NCBI GenBank assembly: GCA_028015205.1
Contig: CM051517.1
Coordinates: 57,349,455-57,413,454, forward strand
Reading direction: 5' to 3'
DNA length: 64,000 nt
DNA from: Mytilisepta virgata
Lineage: Eukaryota > Mollusca > Bivalvia > Mytilida > Mytilidae
A model generated the notes under the pieces. That model had not been told where the DNA came from. It saw only the letters and a list, made by a program, of their open reading frames with translations, and did no database searches. Positions 24,985-36,019 of this stretch are shown here, piece after piece. How positions within the stretch are numbered: the stretch's first letter is position 1; every line of letters starts with the position of its first letter. Position numbers and translations under genes: made by a program.

Positions 24985-25835
24985 AAAATGTAAATACTTA
25001 TAAAATCACAAAGTTTAATGTATTGTTCGAGATTAAATAACGATACTCTGAATCCCCTTCTTTGTGAAGCATATGAATTGACATAATTATTAGATGCAGG
25101 TGGAACTTACTCATGGTATACATATGTCAAAAGTTTATCTACAGAATGAGAAATTGACATAAAACTAATTCAAGACTGTAAAAATTTAAAACAAGCACAC
25201 AATCTTAAACCTGTTATTAAAACATGTGCTTCAAATTATTATGAAAACATAGTCAATGAGAAAATTAATAGGCTAAATGAAAATAATAAAAATTTCATTT
25301 ACAAGTTTCTAACAGTTAAAAGACAATTCACAAGAATATTATTTGTCTCATCCTAATAAAGAGACAAGAAAAATATTAACCAAATTTAGAGTTAGTGACC
25401 ATGGTTTGCTTATAGAAACTGGTAGATATAAAAAAAAAAAAAAATACCAAGAGAACAATTAAAGAAAATGTAAAGACTGCAATAATTTGGATAATGAATT
25501 TCATTTCTTTTTCAATTGTAAACTAAATTTGCAAAAAGTAGACCATTTTTGAAATATTTCGAAGAAACATATACAAATTTTAAGCACCTTAGCTTCAGAG
25601 ACAAACTAATAATAATATTAAACCCATCAACACCTGAAGATATTAAAACAGTAGTTTCTTTTATTAACCAGTCATTAGAGCTGAGGAAAGGAGACTCATA
25701 GCTGTTTTGAATATACTGAACTTTCAATGTACTGTTAATGAACATTTGCTGATACATGTCTATGTATTTTGTATTGTATAACCCTAATGGGTTTTTATCT
25801 GCAATAAAGAAAGTTTAATTAAAAAATTAAAAAGA
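24985..25835 (+). mobile_element. LINE 3' fragment with reverse-transcriptase C-terminal piece
   Basis: Inserted in block B where block A reads straight through ('ctcgctattgaaaagatcgt'). Near 25,369-25,430 it encodes KFRVSDHGLLIETGRYKK, and further on NEFHFFFNCK. These resemble the C-terminal end of LINE ORF2 proteins. The 3' end is 'aataaagaaagtttaattaa'. Frames are broken, so it is dead. Confidence 0.6.
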
Positions 25836-26790
25836 TCGTATTTTAAAACTGTTGTTATCTCCCTTATGTGTGCAGTATTATAAAATTCCAAATAATTTTA
25901 GACATATTATATATTTTTGTTTATATACTTAATCATATAATCTACACTTTTTTCAATTTCAATAATTAAAATAGTTTTATAAATATTTGATGCTATTATT
26001 TTTAAAAGATAGAAACGTTTATTTTAGTACTGTACCGTTCGGATTGGAGATTTAAATGGATACTTATTTCATTTGGCCCCGGATTCGCATAACCTATATA
26101 CCAAATATAAATTTTTCGGTTTTCATCACTGCGTGTGATATGAAAAAAATTGAATGAGTCATTATCACCTCAATTTCTAACCAAAGGAAATCTAAGTCAT
26201 TATAGGACATGAGTAGGTTAAAAAGAATGTTATCAGCAGTTTTGCATCAGACAGTTGACGTGTTTGAGAAGTGGATTATAATTAATACGAGCGAAGTCAG
26301 TGCGCACTAACATATTGATGAATAAGTTAAGTTTGAAAGAATATTTGGCCCACTGTGCTTATCTACAAATGAATTTTTCGCTTCTGTAGTGATAAGTGTT
26401 TGTATATTGTATTTTGTTTCATTGTTAAATTTCCTGGTAGTAGTTTTGAGGAGTTGGGGAGATATACCAGAACTGAGGTTCTACTCATTCAAAAAGCTGT
26501 TGGGTCGAGTGTCTCAAACTCCATCCGGCCACAAGGACCTGCCCTCGGCTTTTAAAAAAGGTTTACGATAAATTTGCCTTGGTAAAATGAGCTTTTTGTC
26601 CCCCGCCGCAACGCGACGCGGGGACATAGAAATGCCAGGCGTCCGTCCGTCCGTCCATCCCCATTGTAAGCGCTCTCACGCCTACATTTATTTGCGGATT
26701 TTTATGGAATTCATATGGAAGATTTTTTTTATGGTATTTAGATCAAGTTCAAATTCAAGTGCGGTAACATGATTTTTGGTGCTCTGTGCT

Positions 26791-27329
26791 AAAATCCCAC
26801 AAATACCGATAAAAATCATGAATTATGTCCCTTTGTATTTGTTTCTCAAAAAATAAAATTTCAGGCATGTTTCGGTGCTTTACGAATTGAATTATTAATA
26901 GTTAATGATTATAATACGTTTGATAACGTCAATTTAAAATAATATTACTTTATTTCAAAGTTTTATTCAAATGTTGAAATTCTATTTAAATAAAATACCA
27001 TAATATATTGAATTTGAGTTAGATACGTTGTTTGTTTATAAAGCATCGAAATTTGCACTATATATGCATATTTCGACATCAATTATTTCGGTCTCCATAT
27101 CACCACTGTGTGGTGGTTTAAGCATGTCATCTTGAAAAGGAAATTTAGACATTGACGTTTTACGCCTGCTGGTTGGAGTAGTGTAAATACCGTTCAATGT
27201 AATGTCCATAGAGGGCAACCCCCTCCCCCTTTTTTCATTTTTTTAAATGTTATCCTATATGAATGTGACCTTCAAGGAAATACGATTTTGTAGATTACAA
27301 GCACGTAAATTTTCAATATACTAATTCAA
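26791..27329. other. No gene seen; 'gaattatgtccc' repeat copy
   Basis: 26,818-27,120 starts with 'atgaattatgtccct' and ends with 'tgcatatttcgacatcaa' and a small hairpin CACCAC/GTGGTG. It matches copies at 39.43-39.74 kb and 51.17-51.49 kb. Confidence 0.5.
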
Positions 27330-27490
27330 TTCAAACTTTTATTGTCTTAAAATCATTTGTGATTTGTGACAAAAACAAATAAAAACAAAAATACTAGTAT
27401 GAAAAATATTGTCAGGAGTCCCTGCCCTCAGTTCTAGCAACAGTTTACTGTTTAATGAAGTAACCTTTTCTACTTGCTTAGGTGTTGATG
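27330..27490 (-). mobile_element. LINE 3' tail, minus strand
   Basis: 'aattcaaacttttattgtct' and 'tgccctcagttctagcaaca' match, in reverse, the 3' ends at 46,840 and 38,500. Only the tail is present. Confidence 0.5.
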
Positions 27491-29944
27491 GGCTAAACAT
27501 AAATTGTAGCTAAATTGCCAATGGCAGCCATGATTTTTGGCGGATCAAATCAAAAAGAGGGATCTCGGTAGAAGATCTGAAAAAATCACTTGTAGTTTCA
27601 GAGGAGATGATTTTTCAAATTACAGCCAATCAGAAACAAGAACTGCCTATGGCGACCATGTCTATCGACCAATCAAGATAAAATGAGGACTATATGTAGA
27701 GGACTTCATTAACATCATTTGTACCAAGTTACAAACTGGTTGAACTTGTAGTTTCAGAGGAGATGATTTTTAAAATTTCAGCCAATCAGAAACAAGAACT
27801 GCCTATGGCGACCATGTCTATCGACCAATCAAGATAAAATGAGGACAAGAATTGACCATGACAGCCATATTTTTTGCCGATCAAGACGAAATGAGGAATC
27901 TTTGTAGAAGACCTCACAAACATACATTGTATCAAGTTACAAATCATTTGCACTTGTAGTTTCAGAGGAGATGATTTTCCAAATTTCAGGCAATCAGAAA
28001 CAAGAATTGCCCATGGCGGCCATGTTTTTCGCCCGATCAATACGAAATGAGGAATCTTTGTACAGGACCTCACAAACATCATTTGTATTAACTTACAAAT
28101 CATTTGTACTTGTAGTTTCAGAGGGGATGATTTTTTTTTAAGTTCCAGCCAATCAGAAACAAGAATTGCCCATGGCGGTCATGTTTTTCGTCCAATCAAA
28201 ATGAAATGAGAAAATTTCATAGAGGACCTTTAGTACATCATTCCTGCAAAGTTTGGTTCCAATTGCCCAAGTAGTTGCAGAAGAGGTGATCAAAATCTAA
28301 AATGTTAACGATGACGACGACGGACGGATCAAATCAAAAAGAGGGATCTCGGTAGAAGATCTGAAAAAATCACTTGTAGTTTCAGAGGAGATGATTTTTC
28401 AAATTACAGCCAATCAGAAACAAGAACTGCCTATGGCGACCATGTCTATCGACCAATCAAGATAAAATGAGGACTATATGTAGAGGACTTCATTAACATC
28501 ATTTGTACCAAGTTACAAACTGGTTGAACTTGTAGTTTCAGAGGAGATGATTTTTAAAATTTCAGCCAATCAGAAACAAGAACTGCCTATGGCGACCATG
28601 TCTATCGACCAATCAAGATAAAATGAGGACAAGAATTGACCATGACAGCCATATTTTTTGCCGATCAAGACGAAATGAGGAATCTTTGTAGAAGACCTCA
28701 CAAACATACATTGTATCAAGTTACAAATCATTTGCACTTGTAGTTTCAGAGGAGATGATTTTCCAAATTTCAGGCAATCAGAAACAAGAATTGCCCATGG
28801 CGGCCATGTTTTTCGCCCGATCAATACGAAATGAGGAATCTTTGTACAGGACCTCACAAACATCATTTGTATTAACTTACAAATCATTTGTACTTGTAGT
28901 TTCAGAGGGGATGATTTTTTTTTAAGTTCCAGCCAATCAGAAACAAGAATTGCCCATGGCGGTCATGTTTTTCGTCCAATCAAAATGAAATGAGAAAATT
29001 TCATAGAGGACCTTTAGTACATCATTCCTGCAAAGTTTGGTTCCAATTGCCCAAGTAGTTGCAGAAGAGGTGATCAAAATCTAAAATGTTAACGATGACG
29101 ACGACGGACGGATCAAATCAAAAAGAGGGATCTCGGTAGAAGATCTGAAAAAATCACTTGTAGTTTCAGAGGAGATGATTTTTCAAATTACAGCCAATCA
29201 GAAACAAGAACTGCCTATGGCGACCATGTCTATCGACCAATCAAGATAAAATGAGGACTATATGTAGAGGACTTCATTAACATCATTTGTACCAAGTTAC
29301 AAACTGGTTGAACTTGTAGTTTCAGAGGAGATGATTTTTAAAATTTCAGCCAATCAGAAACAAGAACTGCCTATGGCGACCATGTCTATCGACCAATCAA
29401 GATAAAATGAGGACAAGAATTGACCATGACAGCCATATTTTTTGCCGATCAAGACGAAATGAGGAATCTTTGTAGAAGACCTCACAAACATACATTGTAT
29501 CAAGTTACAAATCATTTGCACTTGTAGTTTCAGAGGAGATGATTTTCCAAATTTCAGGCAATCAGAAACAAGAATTGCCCATGGCGGCCATGTTTTTCGC
29601 CCGATCAATACGAAATGAGGAATCTTTGTACAGGACCTCACAAACATCATTTGTATTAACTTACAAATCATTTGTACTTGTAGTTTCAGAGGGGATGATT
29701 TTTTTTTAAGTTCCAGCCAATCAGAAACAAGAATTGCCCATGGCGGTCATGTTTTTCGTCCAATCAAAATGAAATGAGAAAATTTCATAGAGGACCTTTA
29801 GTACATCATTCCTGCAAAGTTTGGTTCCAATTGCCCAAGTAGTTGCAGAAGAGGTGATCAAAATCTAAAATGTTAACGATGACGACGACGGACGGACGCA
29901 AAGTGATGGCAATAGCTCACATGGCTTTGTCAGGTGAGTTAAAA
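27491..29944 (+). mobile_element. ACGG-tailed bivalve repeat element with 784-bp triplication
   Basis: Internal copies of 'agccaatcagaaacaag' with 'tttcagaggagatgat' recur about every 150-200 bp. The right end is a GACGACGACGGACGGACG tract, 'aagtgatggcaatagctcac' and 'caggtgagtt'. The same right end closes the elements at 44,586, 45,972 and 50,292. It resembles the bivalve 'pearl' type elements as I remember them (tandem core plus ACGG microsatellite). Left end is not clear. Confidence 0.65.
27541..29892. repeat. Three exact 784-bp tandem copies
   Basis: Copies begin at 27541, 28325 and 29109, each at 'cggatcaaatcaaaaagagg'. I see no difference among them, and the long minus-strand frames inside each translate identically. 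The junctions lie at GACGG/GGCGG microhomology in the ACGG tract. Confidence 0.92.
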
Positions 29945-31297
29945 TGCGAATCAAATTCTTGGATTTTTTTTATATAAAACATAATAATTTCAATATTTAA
30001 CATTATACAATTACGACCCTCTGAGAAAGGAGATATCCAACATTCACCGGCACCACTTGTTCGGACAAAATTATCCGAATTAAATCACACTATGTGATTT
30101 TTTTAATAGCCAATAGATTTATTCAAGTATACTGTGAGGAGTCAATTGAACATTATGTATGCGAGATACAAGCAGGTATCTAACAGCTGGAGTGACAATG
30201 AAAAACATTTTCTAATTGATTGTAATAATATTCTAAATTGCGTGACACTTTTTTCCAGTAATATTTAAAGATTGTTCTCCATATTCAGCTATTTCTGTCA
30301 TCACGTGACTTCTGGTAGTACACAGATGTCAAATAATGGCTGTCGATTTATCAATATAAATAAATGGGACTTGTTAATTAAATGCCCGTAACTTATTTTT
30401 TATCTTGTCTTTGACACCATCCAACCCCCATTGTATAGCTTATCACTTGGTCGTTTTTTATATGTACTTTAAATTAAGGACGTATAACTAATATACGTCC
30501 TTGTTTAAATCAGCCCAGGGCATAACAATTTTGCTTCCAACTTCATTTGAATTTTTCGTGTTTAACGCCTAATAAATACATATAACATACGTGAATTTTG
30601 CATAAGGACTCATTTTCAAAAAATAATTTCAATGATTTCCTCTTGATATTTAATACCATCCAACCCCACAAAATAAATTTAATATATGATAAAATATCAT
30701 AATGAAGACCAATTCAGTAAACGGTTTACCTGTATACATACAATGTACCTGTGTACCTTAATTAAGGGTTGGAACAATAAACATCCGGACAGTCAAGGTA
30801 AAATATACATGTCAGTCGTAGTTATAATTACCTGAAACAAATAGCATGTTAATTGCGGAGAACAAATTTCTTTACATGTAAATTTACTTCAGATAAGACT
30901 CAAATAAATTTTACCAAAAAAAATCGCTTTTTTTTTGGCTTAAAAATGAGATAAAAATCCTTGCACCGTAACCCTTTATCGCGTGTAATTATGTACTTTT
31001 GCCAGTTTGTATAAATTGGTGATAAATTTCATATTATTAATTATTGTCACAATTTCATATATTGGAATTATAATCCATGAGAAATGTTACTACGTAATTG
31101 AATGAACAGTTTTTTAAAGTGAAGACGAGGAGTACGTGCTATAATCAATACATTGTTATCGAAGTATGATAACGTCCCGTTCCAGTACACAATAATTGGG
31201 TAACCAGTTGATAAGTCTAAACTAACTTAATTATGACCGAAATAGTTGCATATGTTTTGATGTCTTCATTTCATCTTCAAAAGGCAAAATAGACAGG
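29945..31297. other. No gene seen
   Basis: AT-rich and featureless, apart from a perfect 11-bp hairpin at 30476-30502 (AAGGACGTATA, loop ACTAA, TATACGTCCTT) and two short 'accatccaacccc' repeats near 30,416 and 30,656. Confidence 0.5.
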
Positions 31298-31659
31298 CTA
31301 GTCTTTAAATGAGATTTTTATGCTAGTTGTAAACCATGTGAGCGATACAAGCTCCTGGGAGCCTCTGGTTTTTACTTCCTTGCGGTGGTTGTTTAATTCT
31401 AGCAAATCAAATATGAGAATATCTTTAAAATCCGCTCTAAAGTCATTTTCAATCTCTTTCATAGCCGGTATTAGTTCGGAACAATTATTTTTTGCAAAGT
31501 GTCTATTCGCGTGTCGAAGTAAAACTGATTGGTAGAGATCGCCTTTACCATAGGCGTATTTCTTTTTTTGGCTTTAAGGATGTATTCTTCTGATATTTCA
31601 GTCTCATTGAAATCTCGTTCGGGAATTATTTCCAAAACATGTGATACAAGTGGAAAATA
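31298..31659 (-). pseudogene. Coding-like exon of unknown protein with a frameshift
   Basis: Read on the minus strand, a frame runs about 90 codons to the stop at 31298-31300, with segments such as KYAYGKGDLYQSVLLRHANR, KEIENDFRADFKDILIF and TRGSQELVSLTW. It has no early ATG. Just upstream, a second frame is open from a plausible acceptor (attag/TATTTTCC at 31659), including VLEIIPERDFNETEISEEY. The two meet at a run of seven A (minus strand), so a one-base length change there separates them. Residue mix is that of real protein, unlike the chance frames nearby. I do not recognise the family. It could be a decayed gene, an exon of a live gene with a sequence error in the A run, or part of a mobile element. 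Confidence 0.4.
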
Positions 31660-32489
31660 CTAATGAATTTAAAAAATATTATAATGCAACTAAACTCTGT
31701 GAAAAAATTATGTACTTACAATAAGTAGTTTTTGAGTAATAAAATTTTCAAATTTTATAACCAATCTGGTCAGTGTCATTAGCCAAGATGTTGAGAAAAT
31801 GGGTGAGGGGTACAAAGAAATGATTTTACCAAAAATATGTACATCCCATTTCAATTTTTTCTTTTTTAAATTCTTTAATATGTATTTTTTCAATCATTTA
31901 TAACAACGAAGTTGAAAATATATGCTCTTTGTTCTAGAAAAATATGAGAAAAACCACAAATTTACTAAATTGACTGCATGGCCATTTTGACACGAAAAAA
32001 CAACAAAATGTTATAAAACGTTCTTACTTTAACACCTACCTATAGTTTTTTTAAAGTTAAATTCATTCAGATTGGTCCACTTCATCTTTATGCAAAGTAT
32101 GAAAAAAAGTTTAATTGTGGAACTGTGATTTGTTTCATGATAATAGCCCAAAAATGGGTAAAAATTTATGAAAAATGGGAAATCATCAAAAATGGGGAAC
32201 TTTCAAATGACTGTAGCAAAAAAAGAAGTGGACCACCATATGATTTTGTCTTCATAAATTACTTTCTTACAGTCATATGAACCCAAAAATCAGGTTACGA
32301 AAATAAATTTAATTCTAGAAATGTTTGGCTCCTCAGAGGTGTACATCCTTAAGTTAAGAAATTCCAGACAAGAACAAAAAACAGGAAGGTAAACAGTATC
32401 AATGGCGTCTAAGGAATAAGTTATATCGACGCCACCTTGAAGAGCGCGCTATCGTTCCATTTTAAATGTTCCTTAATGAAAAAAAAGTG
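31660..32489. other. No gene seen
   Basis: AT-rich sequence without convincing frames or repeats. Confidence 0.4.
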
Positions 32490-32765
32490 CTATCCCCGGC
32501 GTTCCAAGTTAAACGTTTCTTAAACCTAATAACCAATCGGTTGAGAGAGTGTGTTATCGTTCCATGTTAAACATTTCTTAAACCAAATAACCAAATCGGT
32601 TGAGAAAACGTGATACCGTTCCATGTTAAACGTTTCTTAAACCTAATAACCAATCGGTCGAGAAAACGTGCTATCGTTCAAATTTATAACCAATCGGTTG
32701 AGAAAACGTGTTTTCGTTCAAAGTTACAGATTTCTTAAAACAAATAACCAATCGGATTAGAAAAT
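32490..32765. repeat. Short tandem repeat, period about 58 bp
   Basis: 'ataaccaatcggttgag' recurs at about 32,529, 32,587, 32,646, 32,687 and 32,744, with 'gtttcttaaacc' and 'gagaaaacgtg' between. One copy is shortened to about 41 bp. Confidence 0.8.
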
Positions 32766-34017
32766 TTCCAAAAATCTCTAAACATAAAACACGGCTTATA
32801 AAAATGTTTGTATTAGCACGTTCTGTCCAGCTACACAACACAATTTGTTCTGGTAGTAAAATATTCTACAGGTTAGTAAGCACATCTTACTTATTTATTA
32901 AATCTTTCCTTTCAAGATAGTTTTTTTCATTGTTTTGAACTAAAACAACAACCATTTTCTTGTCTTGACGAAGAGGAAGGGACAGATAGCATTTTTGTGT
33001 TGTATGATTTAATTTTTTCTTCCAAGCACTTAAATATTTTTTTCAAGATTGACTTGAATTCATTTTCTTATAATTATTTCATCAAAAGACAGAAAGAAAT
33101 AGTATACTTTAAACAATTTAAATTAACAACGAACAATTTTTTTTTTAAAAAATGACCCCTGAACTCAGTGATTAAAATCGGCAAAAGAATACTGAATCGA
33201 CCAAAACACTGAGAATAGACCGTAAGATTGAAACTCAAAAGAATGACAAACTCATGAGAATGGATCATGAGAAAAAAATGCCAGGAGGAAACATGAATGA
33301 CTAAACGAATGAAAAATGTTCCATAAACTAAACATAATTAAAACAAGACAGCAGAAACTCAAACACTGTATCTATGTGAACTCACTAAAACCCGAGAGTG
33401 ACTTGCAGGTACACCGGAAAGGTATGCATGTTCTAATAAACTGAAAGGGGTGCCTAATTCTCCTCCGATTTCATTACTTTATAACTTTATATTCATTTAT
33501 ACACGTGTGTTTGTGTGTATTATTAGTACTTGCCTTGTACCTATTTTTGACCTATAATTAATTTTGGTCCATTTGATTTCTCCCTCCACTACGAGCATTA
33601 TGGGACCAGTACATTTGGACATTTTTATTTGTGTTCAGTTGTATAGTTCCACTGAGATAGCGAGGCAATTGTCTCGCCTAAAAATTTACGATGGGTTAAC
33701 ATCTATGTTGCACTTCCGGTGTTTCCAATGGGAAAAAAAATTGACAATATCACCAAGAAATGTATGATAAATTATTATTACTGCAGATCAGTGATACAAC
33801 ACCATACATCAATTTTTATGCACAAATTGTGCACATTTCGTCAATGTACGACTTATCAGTTGTGCTCAAGGCCTAAAATTTTGAAAACAAAAACAATTAA
33901 TAATCCAATGAATAGAAAAGCAAATTCAAAAAATGCCAAAATTACCGAAAGGGTGAAACATAAACCAGCTATGCACGAGAGAGATACTCCTTAACTTTTG
34001 CAATTTTGGGCCATCGG
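32766..34017. other. No gene seen
   Basis: No convincing coding or repeat signal. A small near-palindrome, GCGAGGCAATTGTCTCGC, lies near 33,660. Confidence 0.4.
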
Positions 34018-34423
34018 CACTTGAATTCCGGATTCCCCCTTTTCCCCCAAAATGCCGCCTTCTTTGATACCTGTATGGGTCTTAAGCTGAAAGTACCACT
34101 TTTGACCCTTTTATCTTGTCTTGTTGTATTAACCTCTTTTTCTAGGTTCAGCTTTCGTTTACTGAAAAAACCTAGAGATATGAAACAACCGCTCAAAATA
34201 CAAAGAGGGAACCCCGCTTCGACTCATATTTTTACCATTCCCCACCAGATTTCAGAGTAACTGTCGTCTGTTCTCGTCTCAGAAATGAGTTTCCTTCATC
34301 TCTATTTACTTTTCACCAAGCCAAAACGTCAAGAGTGGTTCTTTTAGCTTAAGATCCGTACCGGTATCACAGGAGGGAGGGGGGGGGTCATTTTGGGGGA
34401 AAGGGAGGTGCGGAATTCAAGTG
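34018..34423. mobile_element. Inverted-repeat (MITE-like) element
   Basis: CACTTGAATTCCG at 34018-34030 is exactly inverted at 34411-34423. Just inside, CCTTTTCCCCCAAAATG is matched by CATTTTGGGGGAAAGG. Arms are about 35 bp with mismatches, and the interior is non-coding. I could not define a target duplication. Confidence 0.5.
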
Positions 34424-35180
34424 TTTGTGTTTTGGGCTAGTATCGAAATTAATGCTATTACACAGACAAATAATTTTATCGGAAGCAGGGGCTATAATTC
34501 AGTATCATCAATTCATATAATATACAATGTAACTCAAAAGCTATTTCAACGGTGTATTCTTGGATTCCTCTCAGGAATTTCGTAAACAAAATGGGAGGAT
34601 TAAAGCGTATAGATTTTTAACTCGGATAAAGGAAAGACTACAAACAAGACGGTGGTATTACCAGTTTTGTGTACTAGCAATTTCAGTAATGGAGATAATT
34701 CATCTATGACAAGAAACTTAAATGAACGATGGCGAAATCTGACCAAAGAGTCACCTGGACTTGGTTTATCATCAAATGCAATAACCACACAGAAAGACGT
34801 CTTTCCAAATTTGACTTTAGGGAATATGAAATTGAATTGATCAGAACTGGACAAAAGAAAGAGAAAAAAAGATTTTTTTTTTTTTTTTGGGGGGGGGGGG
34901 GGAGGGGACGTGATGTAGAACAAATGTGCATATGTTTATCCAGCTCAAAAGAAATAGGACCATTTTCCACTGCATGTATTTCACTTCTATGGCCGTTTTC
35001 AAAAAGTAGGCTAAAACCTTTCAAAATCTCTGAATGCAAAGCCTGGTATTTGGTCTCTAACGATTTCCAAATAATAACTAACAAAATTGCTACACGTAGC
35101 CATATGTTCCCCGCCGCAGAGAAAAGTCGAAGACCCACAAGATATACAAAATGTGTGTTATTGAAATGGTGGCACATTAT
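34424..35180. other. Unassigned stretch with a T/G homopolymer block
   Basis: A T run then a G run occupies about 34,873-34,904. Open frames on both strands cross it (34,652-34,840 plus; 34,704-35,309 minus), but neither matches anything I know and both may be chance. Confidence 0.35.
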
Positions 35181-35645
35181 AGATGTCAACACATAATAAA
35201 AGAAATTGAAGTACAATACAAATAAAAATTTGTGTCCGCAGTGTTCCTGTAGTGTCACATGCACAAAAACATTAAAGTTCCATAACTCCCGTAAAATTTG
35301 TCGAATCAAAATTTCAGTGCGAAAGGATCAAGAACATGTGGTGACTAGCAATACTACAAAATTTAAAAGAAATTTTCAGGGGTCTCAGAGGAGTTGCGTC
35401 CACAAAGTGTTCCTATAGTGTCGAATGCGGAAAAAAAGTTAAAGTTCCATAACTCCTGTAACATAAAATGGCGGTGCGTTATGATCAAGTATATATGGTG
35501 ACTAACAGTCCTACTAAATTTTAACGAAATCCGATCAGCGGTCTCAGAGGAGTTGCGCTGACAAATAACTGTGACGGACAGACAGACACGCGGACGCAAG
35601 CCAATTACTATGTCCCTCCGTCGCGTTGCGGCGGAGGATAATAAG
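35181..35645. repeat. Repeat with GACGGACAGAC tract and GC-rich palindromic end
   Basis: Two diverged copies about 175 bp apart of 'gttcc.taactcc.gtaa' and 'tctcagaggagttgcg' precede a GACGGACAGACAGAC tract and 'ccgtcgcgttgcggcggagg'. The end is the inverse of the 'ccccgccgcaacgcgacgcg' piece in blocks A and B, so this is the same family in opposite orientation. Confidence 0.55.
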
Positions 35646-36019
35646 TAAGTTACTAGAAATGTTCTACATACCTCAATATCGCTTTGGGAGACAGTTTTAA
35701 CACAAATTTGCCAAATTAACGTCTTGTTTTTCAACGTGAAGGAAACTCAGAACCAAAACAAATTTTGGCTGTAAATTAGATTATGCGTGAAATTTAAAGA
35801 TGGTTTTGATTCTGAATTTCCTTCATGGCAATATTCCAAAAAGTCATGCAAATTGACCCAAATCGCTAATATACACAACATTTGCCCCTAAAAAACTTAT
35901 TAATGGTTAAGGATAAAATTGTTGTTTGCAAACATAAAAATGCATTGAATACAATTGTTACGATAAAAAGTAGGTAAATATATAAGATTAAAAAATCAAT
36001 GGTTATGAGTGAAACAAAT

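Larger units (their letters stand above)
24201..26790. repeat. Dispersed repeat block B (paralogue of block A)
   Basis: Colinear with block A from 'acgtttgacttctaaaatga', with a Tc1 element at its left edge and a LINE 3' piece inserted inside. The part at 24,600-24,960 ('cctgacttgggacaggcgca', 'gtccgagtccgatgtt') belongs to the repeat that I remember as common in Mytilus. It includes a near-duplicate of about 65 bp ('acaaaggctagag.ttcctga' at about 24,640 and 24,710). The right end holds 'ccccgccgcaacgcgacgcg' and a GTCC tract. Confidence 0.75.

Noticed and set aside
27786..28103. 105-codon minus-strand frame present three times
   Set aside because: It lies in the exact 784-bp repeat, and its content is that of the 'agccaatcagaaacaag' element. 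Not a gene.
34704..35309. 201-codon minus frame and overlapping 155-codon plus frame
   Set aside because: They cross a T/G homopolymer, lack recognisable motifs, and compete with each other. Likely chance.
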